In this document: positions 1 to 6,191 of the stretch, piece by piece | Layout of the letters: the number at the start of each line of letters is the position of its first letter | Numbering within the stretch: the stretch's first letter is position 1 | NCBI GenBank assembly: GCA_003557605.1 | Contig: PWNW01000139.1 | Location: forward strand, 1-16,792 | Source: Spirochaetaceae bacterium | GTDB lineage: Bacteria; Spirochaetota; Spirochaetia; PWKH01 | DNA: 16,792 nucleotides | Reading direction: 5' to 3' | Notes under the pieces: model-generated | The model's database searches: none | Seen by the model: the letters and a program-made list of their open reading frames with translations, nothing else | What the model was told of the DNA's origin: nothing | Translations under genes and position numbers: made by a program

Positions 1-10
1 CTTCCGATCT
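1..10. other. Illumina adapter remnant at contig end
   Basis: The first ten bases, CTTCCGATCT, are identical to the 3' end of the standard Illumina TruSeq-type adapter (the end complementary to AGATCGGAAG). They sit exactly at the window edge, where an untrimmed adapter would be expected. Their last T also creates a TAA (10-12) that interrupts the otherwise open frame of the partial gene that follows. These bases are probably not genomic. Confidence 0.85.
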
Positions 11-129
11 AAGGCAGAATTGACGGAACAGCAGAAGACGGTGCCCTGCTGCTTGATATCGGAGGGAAAACTGTGCCGCAGTACTCAGGAGAGATCATCG
101 GATATGCAGATGCTCCCTGTCTGGAATGA
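11..129 (+). CDS. birA: C-terminal fragment of probable biotin--[acetyl-CoA-carboxylase] ligase (BirA), 5' end missing
   Basis: This frame is read from base 13 and ends at TGA 127-129. It gives about 38 residues, beginning GRIDGTAEDGALLLDIGG and continuing to SGEIIGYADAPCLE. The order G-x-D-G, DGALLL, a short glycine turn and then SGEI matches the small C-terminal SH3-like domain of biotin protein ligases (E. coli BirA ends with GIDKQGALLLEQDG...GGEI). The enzyme activates biotin as biotinyl-AMP and attaches it to carboxylase carrier proteins. Only this tail is present; the upstream part is lost at the contig edge. The HD-domain gene starts 46 bp downstream on the same strand, so the two may be co-transcribed. 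The identification rests on a short stretch and is moderate. A different open frame covers the same bases but reads as no known protein. Confidence 0.55.
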
Positions 130-175
130 ACTGTGCAGATGTTGTATAGTGAGGAAAACAATTCAGGAGCAGCAC

Positions 176-754
176 ATGGCGCACATTGAACGAAAGGATG
201 CTCTGGCACTGCTGCATAAGCATGTAAAGCAGGAGCAGCTTATCAGGCATGCTCTTGCCGTTGAGGCGGCAATGGCGTATTTTGCCCGGCAGTTTGGAGA
301 AGACGAGCAGGAGTATCGGGTGATTGCCCTTTGTCACGATATTGATTATGAGAAGCACCCGGAGGAGCATCTGACTCATGCGGCACGGATGCTTGAGGAA
401 GCGCACTGGCCTGAGGAGTATATCAGGGCTGTGCTGAGCCACGGATGGGGTATCTGCACCGATGTGGAACCGAAAACAAATCTGGAGAAGACCCTTTTCA
501 CCGTTGATGAGCTGACGGGACTTGCTGCAGCAAGCGCCCTGGTGCGTCCATCAAAAAGTATTTTAGATATGAAGGCCAAGTCGGTAAAAAAGAAATGGAA
601 CACCCGGGCCTTTTCTGCAGGAGTGGACCGCTCCATTATTGAGCGGGGAGCAGAGATGCTCGGTATGGAGCTCAACGAAGTCATTACATGGACAATTCTG
701 GGTATGCGAGAAGCTGCAGATGAGCTCGGACTTCGCGGGACTGCTGAAGGATAA
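176..754 (+). CDS. HD-superfamily metal-dependent phosphohydrolase, 192 aa
   Basis: The protein carries the HD-domain signature: His25 in RHALAVE, the His54-Asp55 pair in CHDIDYEKHPEEH, and a further histidine in LSHGWG. These are the usual divalent-metal ligands of HD hydrolases. At 192 residues it fits the small single-domain HD hydrolases; no nucleotidyltransferase, GGDEF or response-regulator domain is attached, so the substrate cannot be assigned. The frame is open further upstream to base 20, but I choose ATG 176 because AGGAG (165-169) lies 6 bp before it, the HD homology begins soon after, and the upstream bases encode the BirA tail in another frame. It has no signal peptide or membrane segment, so it is probably cytoplasmic. 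It probably shares a transcript with the upstream ligase. No good terminator follows, only an A/T-rich run at 752-771. Confidence 0.85.
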   Translation: MAHIERKDALALLHKHVKQEQLIRHALAVEAAMAYFARQFGEDEQEYRVIALCHDIDYEKHPEEHLTHAARMLEEAHWPEEYIRAVLSHGWGICTDVEPKTNLEKTLFTVDELTGLAAASALVRPSKSILDMKAKSVKKKWNTRAFSAGVDRSIIERGAEMLGMELNEVITWTILGMREAADELGLRGTAEG

Positions 755-772
755 AAAATTTTCATTTTTTTG

Positions 773-801
773 TTGATGTTGTCATAAAGAATTTGTATCT
801 T
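773..801 (+). promoter_or_regulatory. Sigma-70-type promoter for groEL
   Basis: TTGATG (773-778) is separated by 17 bp from TATCTT (796-801), which predicts transcription from about 808 and a leader of roughly 80 nt. I found no CIRCE element (TTAGCACTC-N9-GAGTGCTAA) between 755 and 886. The only nearby dyad is TGAGA (807-811) with TCTCA (823-827), at the predicted start point. This is a pattern match only. Confidence 0.5.
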
Positions 802-886
802 ACATATGAGACTTTTCAGTAATCTCAAAAAACAACTGTCATTAAACAATTAAAATTTCAATTAGATAGGAAGAGAGGTTGAGAAC

Positions 887-2545
887 ATGGCGAAACAGCT
901 TAAGTTCGACGAGAACGCACGACGCGCTCTTGTAACTGGTGTTGAAAAGATGTCCAGGGCCGTAAAGGTTACCCTTGGACCAAAGGGAAGGAATGTGCTG
1001 CTTGACAAGAAGTTCGGTGCCCCTACGGTAACGAAGGACGGCGTCACGGTAGCCAAGGAAATTGAACTTGAGGATCCCTTCGAGAACATGGGAGCTCAGC
1101 TGCTGAAAGAAGTTGCTACAAAGACTAATGATGTGGCTGGAGACGGAACCACTACCGCAACGGTACTGGCCTATTCAATCGTGAAGGAAGGGATGAAGAG
1201 TGTTGCTGCGGGTATTAACCCGATGGGCATCAAGCGCGGAATTGACAAGGCTGTTGAAGATTCCGTAAAGGAAATTGCAAAGCATTCCAAGGAAATCAAC
1301 GACAAGGAAGAGATTGCCCAGGTTGCCAGCATTTCCGCAAATAATGACCGTGAAATTGGTGACGAGATTGCCAATGCGATGGAGAAGGTCGGCAAGGACG
1401 GAGTTATTACGGTTGAAGAGTCCAAGACCATCGACACCAGCACAGAATTTGTTGAAGGTATGCAGTTTGACCGCGGATATCTGTCCCCTTATTTTGCCAA
1501 CAACCGCGACACCATGACTGCAGTGCTTGAAGATCCTTTCATTCTCATTTACGACAAGAAAGTATCAAGCATGAAGGATCTGCTCCCAATTCTTGAAAAA
1601 GTTGCTCAGTCAAGCAAGCCGATTCTCATCATTGCAGAGGATGTGGAAGGTGAGGCGCTTGCAACTCTGGTGGTCAACACGCTAAGAGGCACCTTGAATG
1701 CAGTAGCGGTTAAAGCCCCTGGCTTTGGTGACCGGAGAAAGGCAATGCTTGAGGATATTGCTATTCTTACCGGCGGACAGGTGATTTCTGAAGATCTCGG
1801 TCTTAAGCTTGAGAACACTGACCTTACCCAGCTTGGACGTGCAAAGTCCATTAAGGTTGAAAAGGAAAATACCACAATCATTAATGGTGCCGGCAAACCC
1901 CAGGACCTTAAGGACCGGATTGCACAGATTAAAGCACAGATCAAGGATACCACTTCAGATTACGATCGTGAGAAACTTGAGGAACGTCTTGCGAAACTCG
2001 CAGGCGGTGTTGCTGTCATCAATGTAGGTGCTGCAACCGAAGTTGAGCTGAAGGAAAAGAAGCACAGAGTTGAAGATGCACTTTCTGCAACCCGTGCAGC
2101 CATTGAGGAAGGAATTATTCCCGGCGGCGGTGTAACCCTGATTCGCGTTGCTGCAGCCCTTGAAAAAAAGGATTTGACTGCAATGGATGATGAGGAAGCC
2201 GTTGGATACAAGATTGTCAAGAGAGCTCTTGAAGAACCAATTCGCCAGATTGCTGAAAATGCAGGTCTTGACGGTGCGGTTGTTGCTGAAAGGGCAAAGG
2301 GCGAGAAGGATGACATCGGATTTGATGCAGCGAAGATGCAATGGGTAAACCTGGTAAAAGCAGGGATTATAGATCCTGCAATGGTTACCAGAAGTGCTCT
2401 GCAGAATGCAGCTTCAATTGCTGGACTGCTGCTTACCACTGAATGTTCAATTACCGACCTTCCTGAACCGGAACCTTCAGCTCCCGCAGGAGCCGGCGGT
2501 ATGGGCGGCATGGGAGGCATGGGAGGCATGGGCGGCATGATGTAA
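887..2545 (+). CDS. groL: 60-kDa chaperonin GroEL, 552 aa
   Basis: This is the full-length Hsp60/GroEL subunit of the double-ring ATP-driven folding chamber that refolds cytosolic proteins. The N-terminus MAKQLKFDENARRAL, the nucleotide-site segment TLGPKGRNVLLD (29-40), KDGVTVAKEI with Asp51, and the ATPase motif GDGTTT (85-90, Asp86) are intact, as is GGGV in the second equatorial half. The protein ends in the typical flexible GGM repeat. Its length is normal for the family. ATG 887 is preceded by AGAGAGG ending at 878. There is no groES on either side, so the co-chaperonin must be encoded elsewhere, as in Treponema pallidum. The gene has its own promoter and terminator and appears monocistronic. 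I could not see a CIRCE operator. Identification is certain; the spirochaete flavour is a judgement from memory. Confidence 0.99.
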   Translation: MAKQLKFDENARRALVTGVEKMSRAVKVTLGPKGRNVLLDKKFGAPTVTKDGVTVAKEIELEDPFENMGAQLLKEVATKTNDVAGDGTTTATVLAYSIVKEGMKSVAAGINPMGIKRGIDKAVEDSVKEIAKHSKEINDKEEIAQVASISANNDREIGDEIANAMEKVGKDGVITVEESKTIDTSTEFVEGMQFDRGYLSPYFANNRDTMTAVLEDPFILIYDKKVSSMKDLLPILEKVAQSSKPILIIAEDVEGEALATLVVNTLRGTLNAVAVKAPGFGDRRKAMLEDIAILTGGQVISEDLGLKLENTDLTQLGRAKSIKVEKENTTIINGAGKPQDLKDRIAQIKAQIKDTTSDYDREKLEERLAKLAGGVAVINVGAATEVELKEKKHRVEDALSATRAAIEEGIIPGGGVTLIRVAAALEKKDLTAMDDEEAVGYKIVKRALEEPIRQIAENAGLDGAVVAERAKGEKDDIGFDAAKMQWVNLVKAGIIDPAMVTRSALQNAASIAGLLLTTECSITDLPEPEPSAPAGAGGMGGMGGMGGMGGMM

Positions 2546-2579
2546 ATGCTGCTTTATGCAGATATTCTGTATACTGATC

Positions 2580-2614
2580 AAAGATCCCGGGCTGCAGCGC
2601 CCGGGTTCTTTGTT
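2580..2614 (+). terminator. Rho-independent terminator after groEL
   Basis: A perfect 7-bp GC stem (CCCGGGC 2586-2592, GCCCGGG 2599-2605) with a 6-nt loop is extended past one T-T mismatch by AAAGA (2580-2584) pairing with TCTTT (2607-2611). The T-rich side (TTCTTTGTT) supplies a modest U-tract. It lies 34 bp past the groEL stop. Confidence 0.85.
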
Positions 2615-2620
2615 CCTGCA

Positions 2621-2649
2621 TTGCATCACCTAGTTGAAATGTTTATACT
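2621..2649 (+). promoter_or_regulatory. Sigma-70-type promoter for the signal-peptide protein gene
   Basis: TTGCAT (2621-2626), a 17-bp spacer and TATACT (2644-2649, one mismatch from consensus) directly follow the groEL terminator. The predicted start near 2656 leaves a very short leader of about 12 nt that just includes the ribosome-binding site GAGAGG (2656-2661). Confidence 0.5.
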
Positions 2650-2667
2650 GCCGGGGAGAGGTGTATT

Positions 2668-3468
2668 GTGAAAAGATTTGTTTTGGCTGCTGCTGTTCTG
2701 GTCATGTTCGGTACAGCACCCTATACAGCTGGGAATTCTGTACTGCAGAGATTTGGGGTAAGCAATCCCCAAAGCATTGAAGGCTCGAGTCTTGGAGGAT
2801 TCACCGGGCACATAGCAACTCCGTCCGCTGGACTGTTCTGGGATGAAAGCGATTTTGCGATATCAACGGGATACACGTTGATTGCTGAGCGGGACGGCCT
2901 TTCCCATATACCATACATGAATTTCGGACTCTTTCGTCGGCTTGAAATTACCGCTGCAATGGATGCAAAGGACAGTTCACAGGATGTGCTGATTGGGGCA
3001 AAATGGAGATTTCTTGAGTCAGGAACAACTCAGGCTGCGGCGGGTGTTCTCGGACAGATACAGGAAATCGGCGGTACACCGGGGTATGGACTTCAGCTGT
3101 TCGCCGTATCAACGTTTCAGGGAGCTTTTTTAAATCAGAAGGCGATTACATCAGTTCTTATCGGATATACCTTTAGAAAGAACATGACAACCGATATCGA
3201 TTTTTCTGTCGGGTTTGACACTCCCCTGCTGCCGTCGCTCTTTGACGGCCATGTCCGGTTTGTATTCGATATCGGCAATGTGTCCTACAGCATGAATCCC
3301 AGCGGAAATGATCCTCACCGTGGAATTGTCAACGCAGGAATCAGGCTCAATCCGATTCAGCTTGCACGATCTCTTCGGTTTACCTTGAATATGTACGGAC
3401 TTGATCTTCTTGACGGAAAGGACCGGTCCTTCGGTGCAGGGCTTGCACTGCAGATGGATTTGAACTGA
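2668..3468 (+). CDS. Exported protein of unknown function, possible outer-membrane beta-barrel, 266 aa
   Basis: I do not recognise a named family with confidence. The protein starts with a clear signal peptide: KR, then a hydrophobic stretch of about 15 residues, then small residues with likely cleavage near TAG-NS around residue 22. The mature part has no hydrophobic helices. It alternates polar and hydrophobic residues with aromatic and glycine turns (GGFTGHIATPSAG, ISTGYTLIAERDG, GYGLQLFAVSTF, SVLIGYTFRKN, VRFVFDIGNVSYSM) and ends in LALQMDLN, which looks like amphipathic beta strands of an outer-membrane barrel. The early GFTGHIATPSAG segment faintly resembles YjbH-type proteins. The start is GTG 2668, with GGGGAGAGG ending at 2661. 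It has its own promoter, and the next gene follows after 16 bp. The barrel call is inference; a secreted periplasmic beta protein is the alternative. Confidence 0.8.
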   Translation: MKRFVLAAAVLVMFGTAPYTAGNSVLQRFGVSNPQSIEGSSLGGFTGHIATPSAGLFWDESDFAISTGYTLIAERDGLSHIPYMNFGLFRRLEITAAMDAKDSSQDVLIGAKWRFLESGTTQAAAGVLGQIQEIGGTPGYGLQLFAVSTFQGAFLNQKAITSVLIGYTFRKNMTTDIDFSVGFDTPLLPSLFDGHVRFVFDIGNVSYSMNPSGNDPHRGIVNAGIRLNPIQLARSLRFTLNMYGLDLLDGKDRSFGAGLALQMDLN

Positions 3469-3484
3469 CAAAGGAGAAACAGGG

Positions 3485-3781
3485 ATGCTTCGAAAAGAGG
3501 ATTTTGTTTTCTGCATTGGTTACCAGGGAGACACAGCGCTGGTGGACAAGCGGGCAAAGAAGAAGTATGGACGGATGTCAACAAGTGAACTGCTGCAGAC
3601 TGGTCTGCTCAGGGCGGCTTTCTCTTCAGCAGTCTATGATGACAGTGAGGATGATATGAAGAAGGTCATCAGTTCCTTTAATGATCTTACTGGATCAAAG
3701 CTGAAAACCTCCGAAGAAATGAAGCGTCTGCTGGGCATTTTTGCGGTCCCGGAAGAAATACATAAGGTTCTTTCACTGTAG
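3485..3781 (+). CDS. Conserved-looking small protein of unknown function, 98 aa
   Basis: This is an unrecognised cytoplasmic-type protein with no signal peptide or membrane segment. A good ribosome-binding site (AAGGAG, 3470-3475) precedes ATG 3485. The N-terminal half begins LRKEDFVFCIGYQGDTALVDKRAKKKYG, then reads STSELLQTGLLRAAFSSAVYDD. The C-terminal half looks helical (DMKKVISSFNDLTGSK, SEEMKRLLGIFAVPEEIHKVLSL). It follows the exported-protein gene after 16 bp, so the two are likely co-transcribed. It ends just before the yajC promoter. No motif suggests a reaction. The good start signal, codon usage like its neighbours and snug fit between genes make it a real gene, but I assign no function. 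Confidence 0.8.
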   Translation: MLRKEDFVFCIGYQGDTALVDKRAKKKYGRMSTSELLQTGLLRAAFSSAVYDDSEDDMKKVISSFNDLTGSKLKTSEEMKRLLGIFAVPEEIHKVLSL

Positions 3782-3799
3782 CTGGAGGATGTGCTGTCC

Positions 3800-3828
3800 T
3801 TGACTACACGAACGTAACATGGTATTTT
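3800..3828 (+). promoter_or_regulatory. Promoter of the yajC-secD-secF operon
   Basis: TTGACT (3800-3805, one mismatch) with a 17-bp spacer to TATTTT (3823-3828) lies in the 90-bp gap before yajC. The predicted start is near 3835, about 37 nt before the start codon. No clear terminator separates the preceding gene, so some read-through is likely. Confidence 0.6.
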
Positions 3829-3871
3829 TCACGATACTGATACAAGCATACATATGTGAGGAGAAATTTTT

Positions 3872-4426
3872 ATGATATCCCAGCTAACGGCGTTGCCGGT
3901 ACTTATGGGGGCACCAGCAGGCAATGGTGCCGCGCCGGCAGGATCAATGTTTACGACCTTTATTACCTTCGGTCTGATCATCGCGATTTTCTACTTCCTC
4001 ATCATCAGACCGCAGAAGAGAAAGGAAAAGCAGACAAAGGAAATGCTGAGCGCCTTGAAGAAAGGCGATAAGGTTGTTTCTATTGGAGGAATTCGAGGGA
4101 CCGTGCTTTCTGTACGGGAAGCGACGGTTGTAGTGAAAGTTGACGATACTACCAGGTTGGAGTTTTCCAAGGGTGCTATTGCAAGCGTGCTGAATGCTCA
4201 GGCTTCCCCGGAACCAGAGGAGAAGCCGGAAGAAGATTCCCAGGAAAAAGCTCCTGCAGCACCTGCCGCAAAGGCGAAAAAGCCTTCCGGTAAAAAGGGC
4301 GGAGGCAAGGCAAAAGGAAAAGCTCAGAAACCTGCAGAGTCCCAAACCCCGGCAGAATCCCAGGAAGAAATACCTGAGGAAAATGAGCCGGATCAAGATG
4401 CTCAGAAGCAGCAGAAAAACAGTTAA
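3872..4426 (+). CDS. yajC: Sec translocon accessory subunit YajC, with long C-terminal tail, 184 aa
   Basis: YajC is the single-span inner-membrane partner of SecDF, which assists SecYEG-dependent export. The diagnostic part is the membrane helix (about 27-46, TTFITFGLIIAIFYFLIIRP) followed by QKRKEKQTKEM, then the small cytoplasmic domain with KKGDKVVSIGGIRGTV (63-78) and VKVDDTTRLEFSKGAI. This core ends near residue 110, the usual full length. Beyond it lies an unusual tail of about 74 residues rich in Pro, Ala, Lys, Glu and Gln, with a basic centre (KAKKPSGKKGGGKAKGKAQK) and an acidic end. It looks disordered. ATG 3872 is preceded by GAGGAG (3858-3863) with an 8-bp spacer. secD starts 25 bp after the stop. 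Identification is firm; the role of the tail is unknown. Confidence 0.97.
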   Translation: MISQLTALPVLMGAPAGNGAAPAGSMFTTFITFGLIIAIFYFLIIRPQKRKEKQTKEMLSALKKGDKVVSIGGIRGTVLSVREATVVVKVDDTTRLEFSKGAIASVLNAQASPEPEEKPEEDSQEKAPAAPAAKAKKPSGKKGGGKAKGKAQKPAESQTPAESQEEIPEENEPDQDAQKQQKNS

Positions 4427-4451
4427 ACCCTAAATTTTTGGAGTGGAAGGT

Positions 4452-6191
4452 ATGTCAAAACGTGGGCGTTTGGTCATCGTGCTTCTTGTGCTGGTGGGGT
4501 GTGGGGTCTTTCTTTATCCTACGATCCAGTGGTATTTTGGAGTGCCTCAGGAAACTAAGGATCTCGCAATGGGATCCAGAGAACAGATCAGAGAGTATGC
4601 CAGAGGTCAGGCAACTCGGGTCCTTGCTTCTGTTAAGGATTTAGTACAGCAGGATCCGGAAGCACAGATACCTGTAGAACTGGACTTTCTTAAGGAAATA
4701 TCCCGTGAACAGTATAGGAGAACCGGTGCTGATGTTCCGAGAAACTGGACTGTTTCCGATATCATGAGGGCTTACCCGAGCGAGCGGGCTTTCTTCAGCG
4801 ACATTGAGCAGTATCATCGGTCGTCACTGCTTGATCTTAAATCTAACAGCGAATCTGTGCTGCAGCTCGGTCTCGATCTTTCCGGAGGATTGAGCATTCT
4901 CCTGGAAGCTGATGTCGATTCTTTCAGGGACACATTCATTCAGCGGTATGAACGGACGCCCTCAGCTGATGATGTAAATGAAGCCATTCAGCAGAGTCTT
5001 GAAATACTTAACAACAGAATAGACCGGTTTGGAATTTCTGAGCCGATGATCAGGCGGCAAGGAGATACCCAGATCGCCGTTGAAATAGCAGGTGCAGCTG
5101 ATCCGGAACGGGTGAATGCATTTCTCATGGGAAGGGGCTCTCTTAATTTCCGGATTGTAAACCGTGATGCCAGCGAGCAGCTGGCACAGTATTTTGCCCA
5201 AAACCCCGGTGAGATGTACACTGGAGACGGCAGGGTCCGCACACCTGACTTCGTCGAGCAGGGTTATGAGATTCTCGGGTATTATACAAAGGATGCATAC
5301 GGAATTGATGAACTCCAGCGCTTTGTGGTTGTACGGGAAGAAATTGGTCTTGACGGTATTTTTATTCAAGAGGCAACAGTTGGAGAAGATCCAGTTACCG
5401 GTCGCCCGGTGGTAAATTTCAGGCTCAGTGTTGAAGGGGGAGAGCGGTTTTTCACTCTTACCTCAAACAATGTAAATGAAACCATGGCTGTCGTGATGGA
5501 CGACAGGGTTCGGTCAATGGCGACCATTAGAGAGCCTATCAGAGAAAACGTTCAAATCAGCGGGTTTGATGCGAGAGAGGCACGGGATCTTGCCATTGTG
5601 CTCAGGACTGCATCCCTGCCGATTGAGCTTGAGGTAGTAAGCCAGCAGGCGGTTGGTGCATCCCTTGGTGAAGATTCAGTGCAGCGAGGGCTTAGGGCGA
5701 TTGCCGTCGGGTTCCTGCTGGTGATAGTATTTATGGCATTGTATTACCGACGGGCCGGAGTTATTGCCGACATTGCCCTGATTACAAACTTGGTCATTAT
5801 GCTTTCAGTGCTGTCTGCCTTAAACCTAACTCTTACCTTGACAAGCATTGCCGGTCTGATCCTTACAGTCGGTATTGCAGTTGATGCGAATGTCATTATC
5901 TTTGAAAGGATTAAGGAGGAGTACCGTCTCGGCAAGAGTCCTGAGGCAGCGGTCCGTGCGGGATTCAGGAAAGCTTTCTGGACAATTATGGACGCCAACA
6001 TCACAACCTTCATAGCTGCATTGGTACTGTCCCAGCTCGGGACTGGACCTATACAGGGGTTCGCAAATACATTGGCAGTAGGTATTGTTTCCTCCATGTT
6101 CAGCGCACTGTTCCTGTCGCGCCTGATGTTTGACTTTATAGTTGAACAGTTGAAACCTAAGAAACTTCGAATCATGTGGAGGGCATCATAA
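4452..6191 (+). CDS. secD: Protein translocase subunit SecD, 579 aa
   Basis: SecD is an RND-superfamily membrane protein that, with SecF, uses the proton-motive force to pull translocating polypeptides through SecYEG. The sequence shows the first membrane helix (about 6-25) and the conserved LGLDLSGG (139-146; usually LGLDLRGG). A large periplasmic region follows with NNRIDRFGISEP and the head segment near FRLSVEGG. Five membrane helices in the last 190 residues include the signature GLILTVGIAVDANVIIFERIKEE and the DANITTFIAAL motif. Length is in the normal range. An in-frame GTG exists at 4443, but I choose ATG 4452 because GGAG (4440-4443) sits 8 bp upstream of it and nothing suitable precedes the GTG. 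The stop TAA overlaps the secF start by one base (TAATG), so translation is probably coupled. Confidence 0.98.
   Translation: MSKRGRLVIVLLVLVGCGVFLYPTIQWYFGVPQETKDLAMGSREQIREYARGQATRVLASVKDLVQQDPEAQIPVELDFLKEISREQYRRTGADVPRNWTVSDIMRAYPSERAFFSDIEQYHRSSLLDLKSNSESVLQLGLDLSGGLSILLEADVDSFRDTFIQRYERTPSADDVNEAIQQSLEILNNRIDRFGISEPMIRRQGDTQIAVEIAGAADPERVNAFLMGRGSLNFRIVNRDASEQLAQYFAQNPGEMYTGDGRVRTPDFVEQGYEILGYYTKDAYGIDELQRFVVVREEIGLDGIFIQEATVGEDPVTGRPVVNFRLSVEGGERFFTLTSNNVNETMAVVMDDRVRSMATIREPIRENVQISGFDAREARDLAIVLRTASLPIELEVVSQQAVGASLGEDSVQRGLRAIAVGFLLVIVFMALYYRRAGVIADIALITNLVIMLSVLSALNLTLTLTSIAGLILTVGIAVDANVIIFERIKEEYRLGKSPEAAVRAGFRKAFWTIMDANITTFIAALVLSQLGTGPIQGFANTLAVGIVSSMFSALFLSRLMFDFIVEQLKPKKLRIMWRAS

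Noticed and set aside
20..175. Upstream extension of the HD-domain reading frame
   Set aside because: The added residues resemble nothing, overlap the BirA tail in another frame, and begin next to adapter sequence. A proper ribosome-binding site supports ATG 176.
752..771. A/T run after the HD gene considered as a terminator
   Set aside because: It can form only a short A-T stem without a GC core; too weak to call.
1960..2538. Long minus-strand open frame inside groEL (192 codons)
   Set aside because: It is an antisense shadow of the codon-biased groEL C-terminal half. Its product is low-complexity (Met-Pro repeat opposite the GGM tail, Ser-rich runs) and has no start signal.
3944..4396. 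Antisense open frame across yajC rich in Leu, Phe, Cys and Arg
   Set aside because: It is the complement of the Lys/Glu/Pro-rich tail of YajC. It has no start signal or recognisable protein.
4443..4451. GTG start for secD, three codons upstream
   Set aside because: No ribosome-binding site precedes it. GGAG 4440-4443 is well placed for ATG 4452 instead. The same logic rejects GTG 6176 for secF in favour of ATG 6191.
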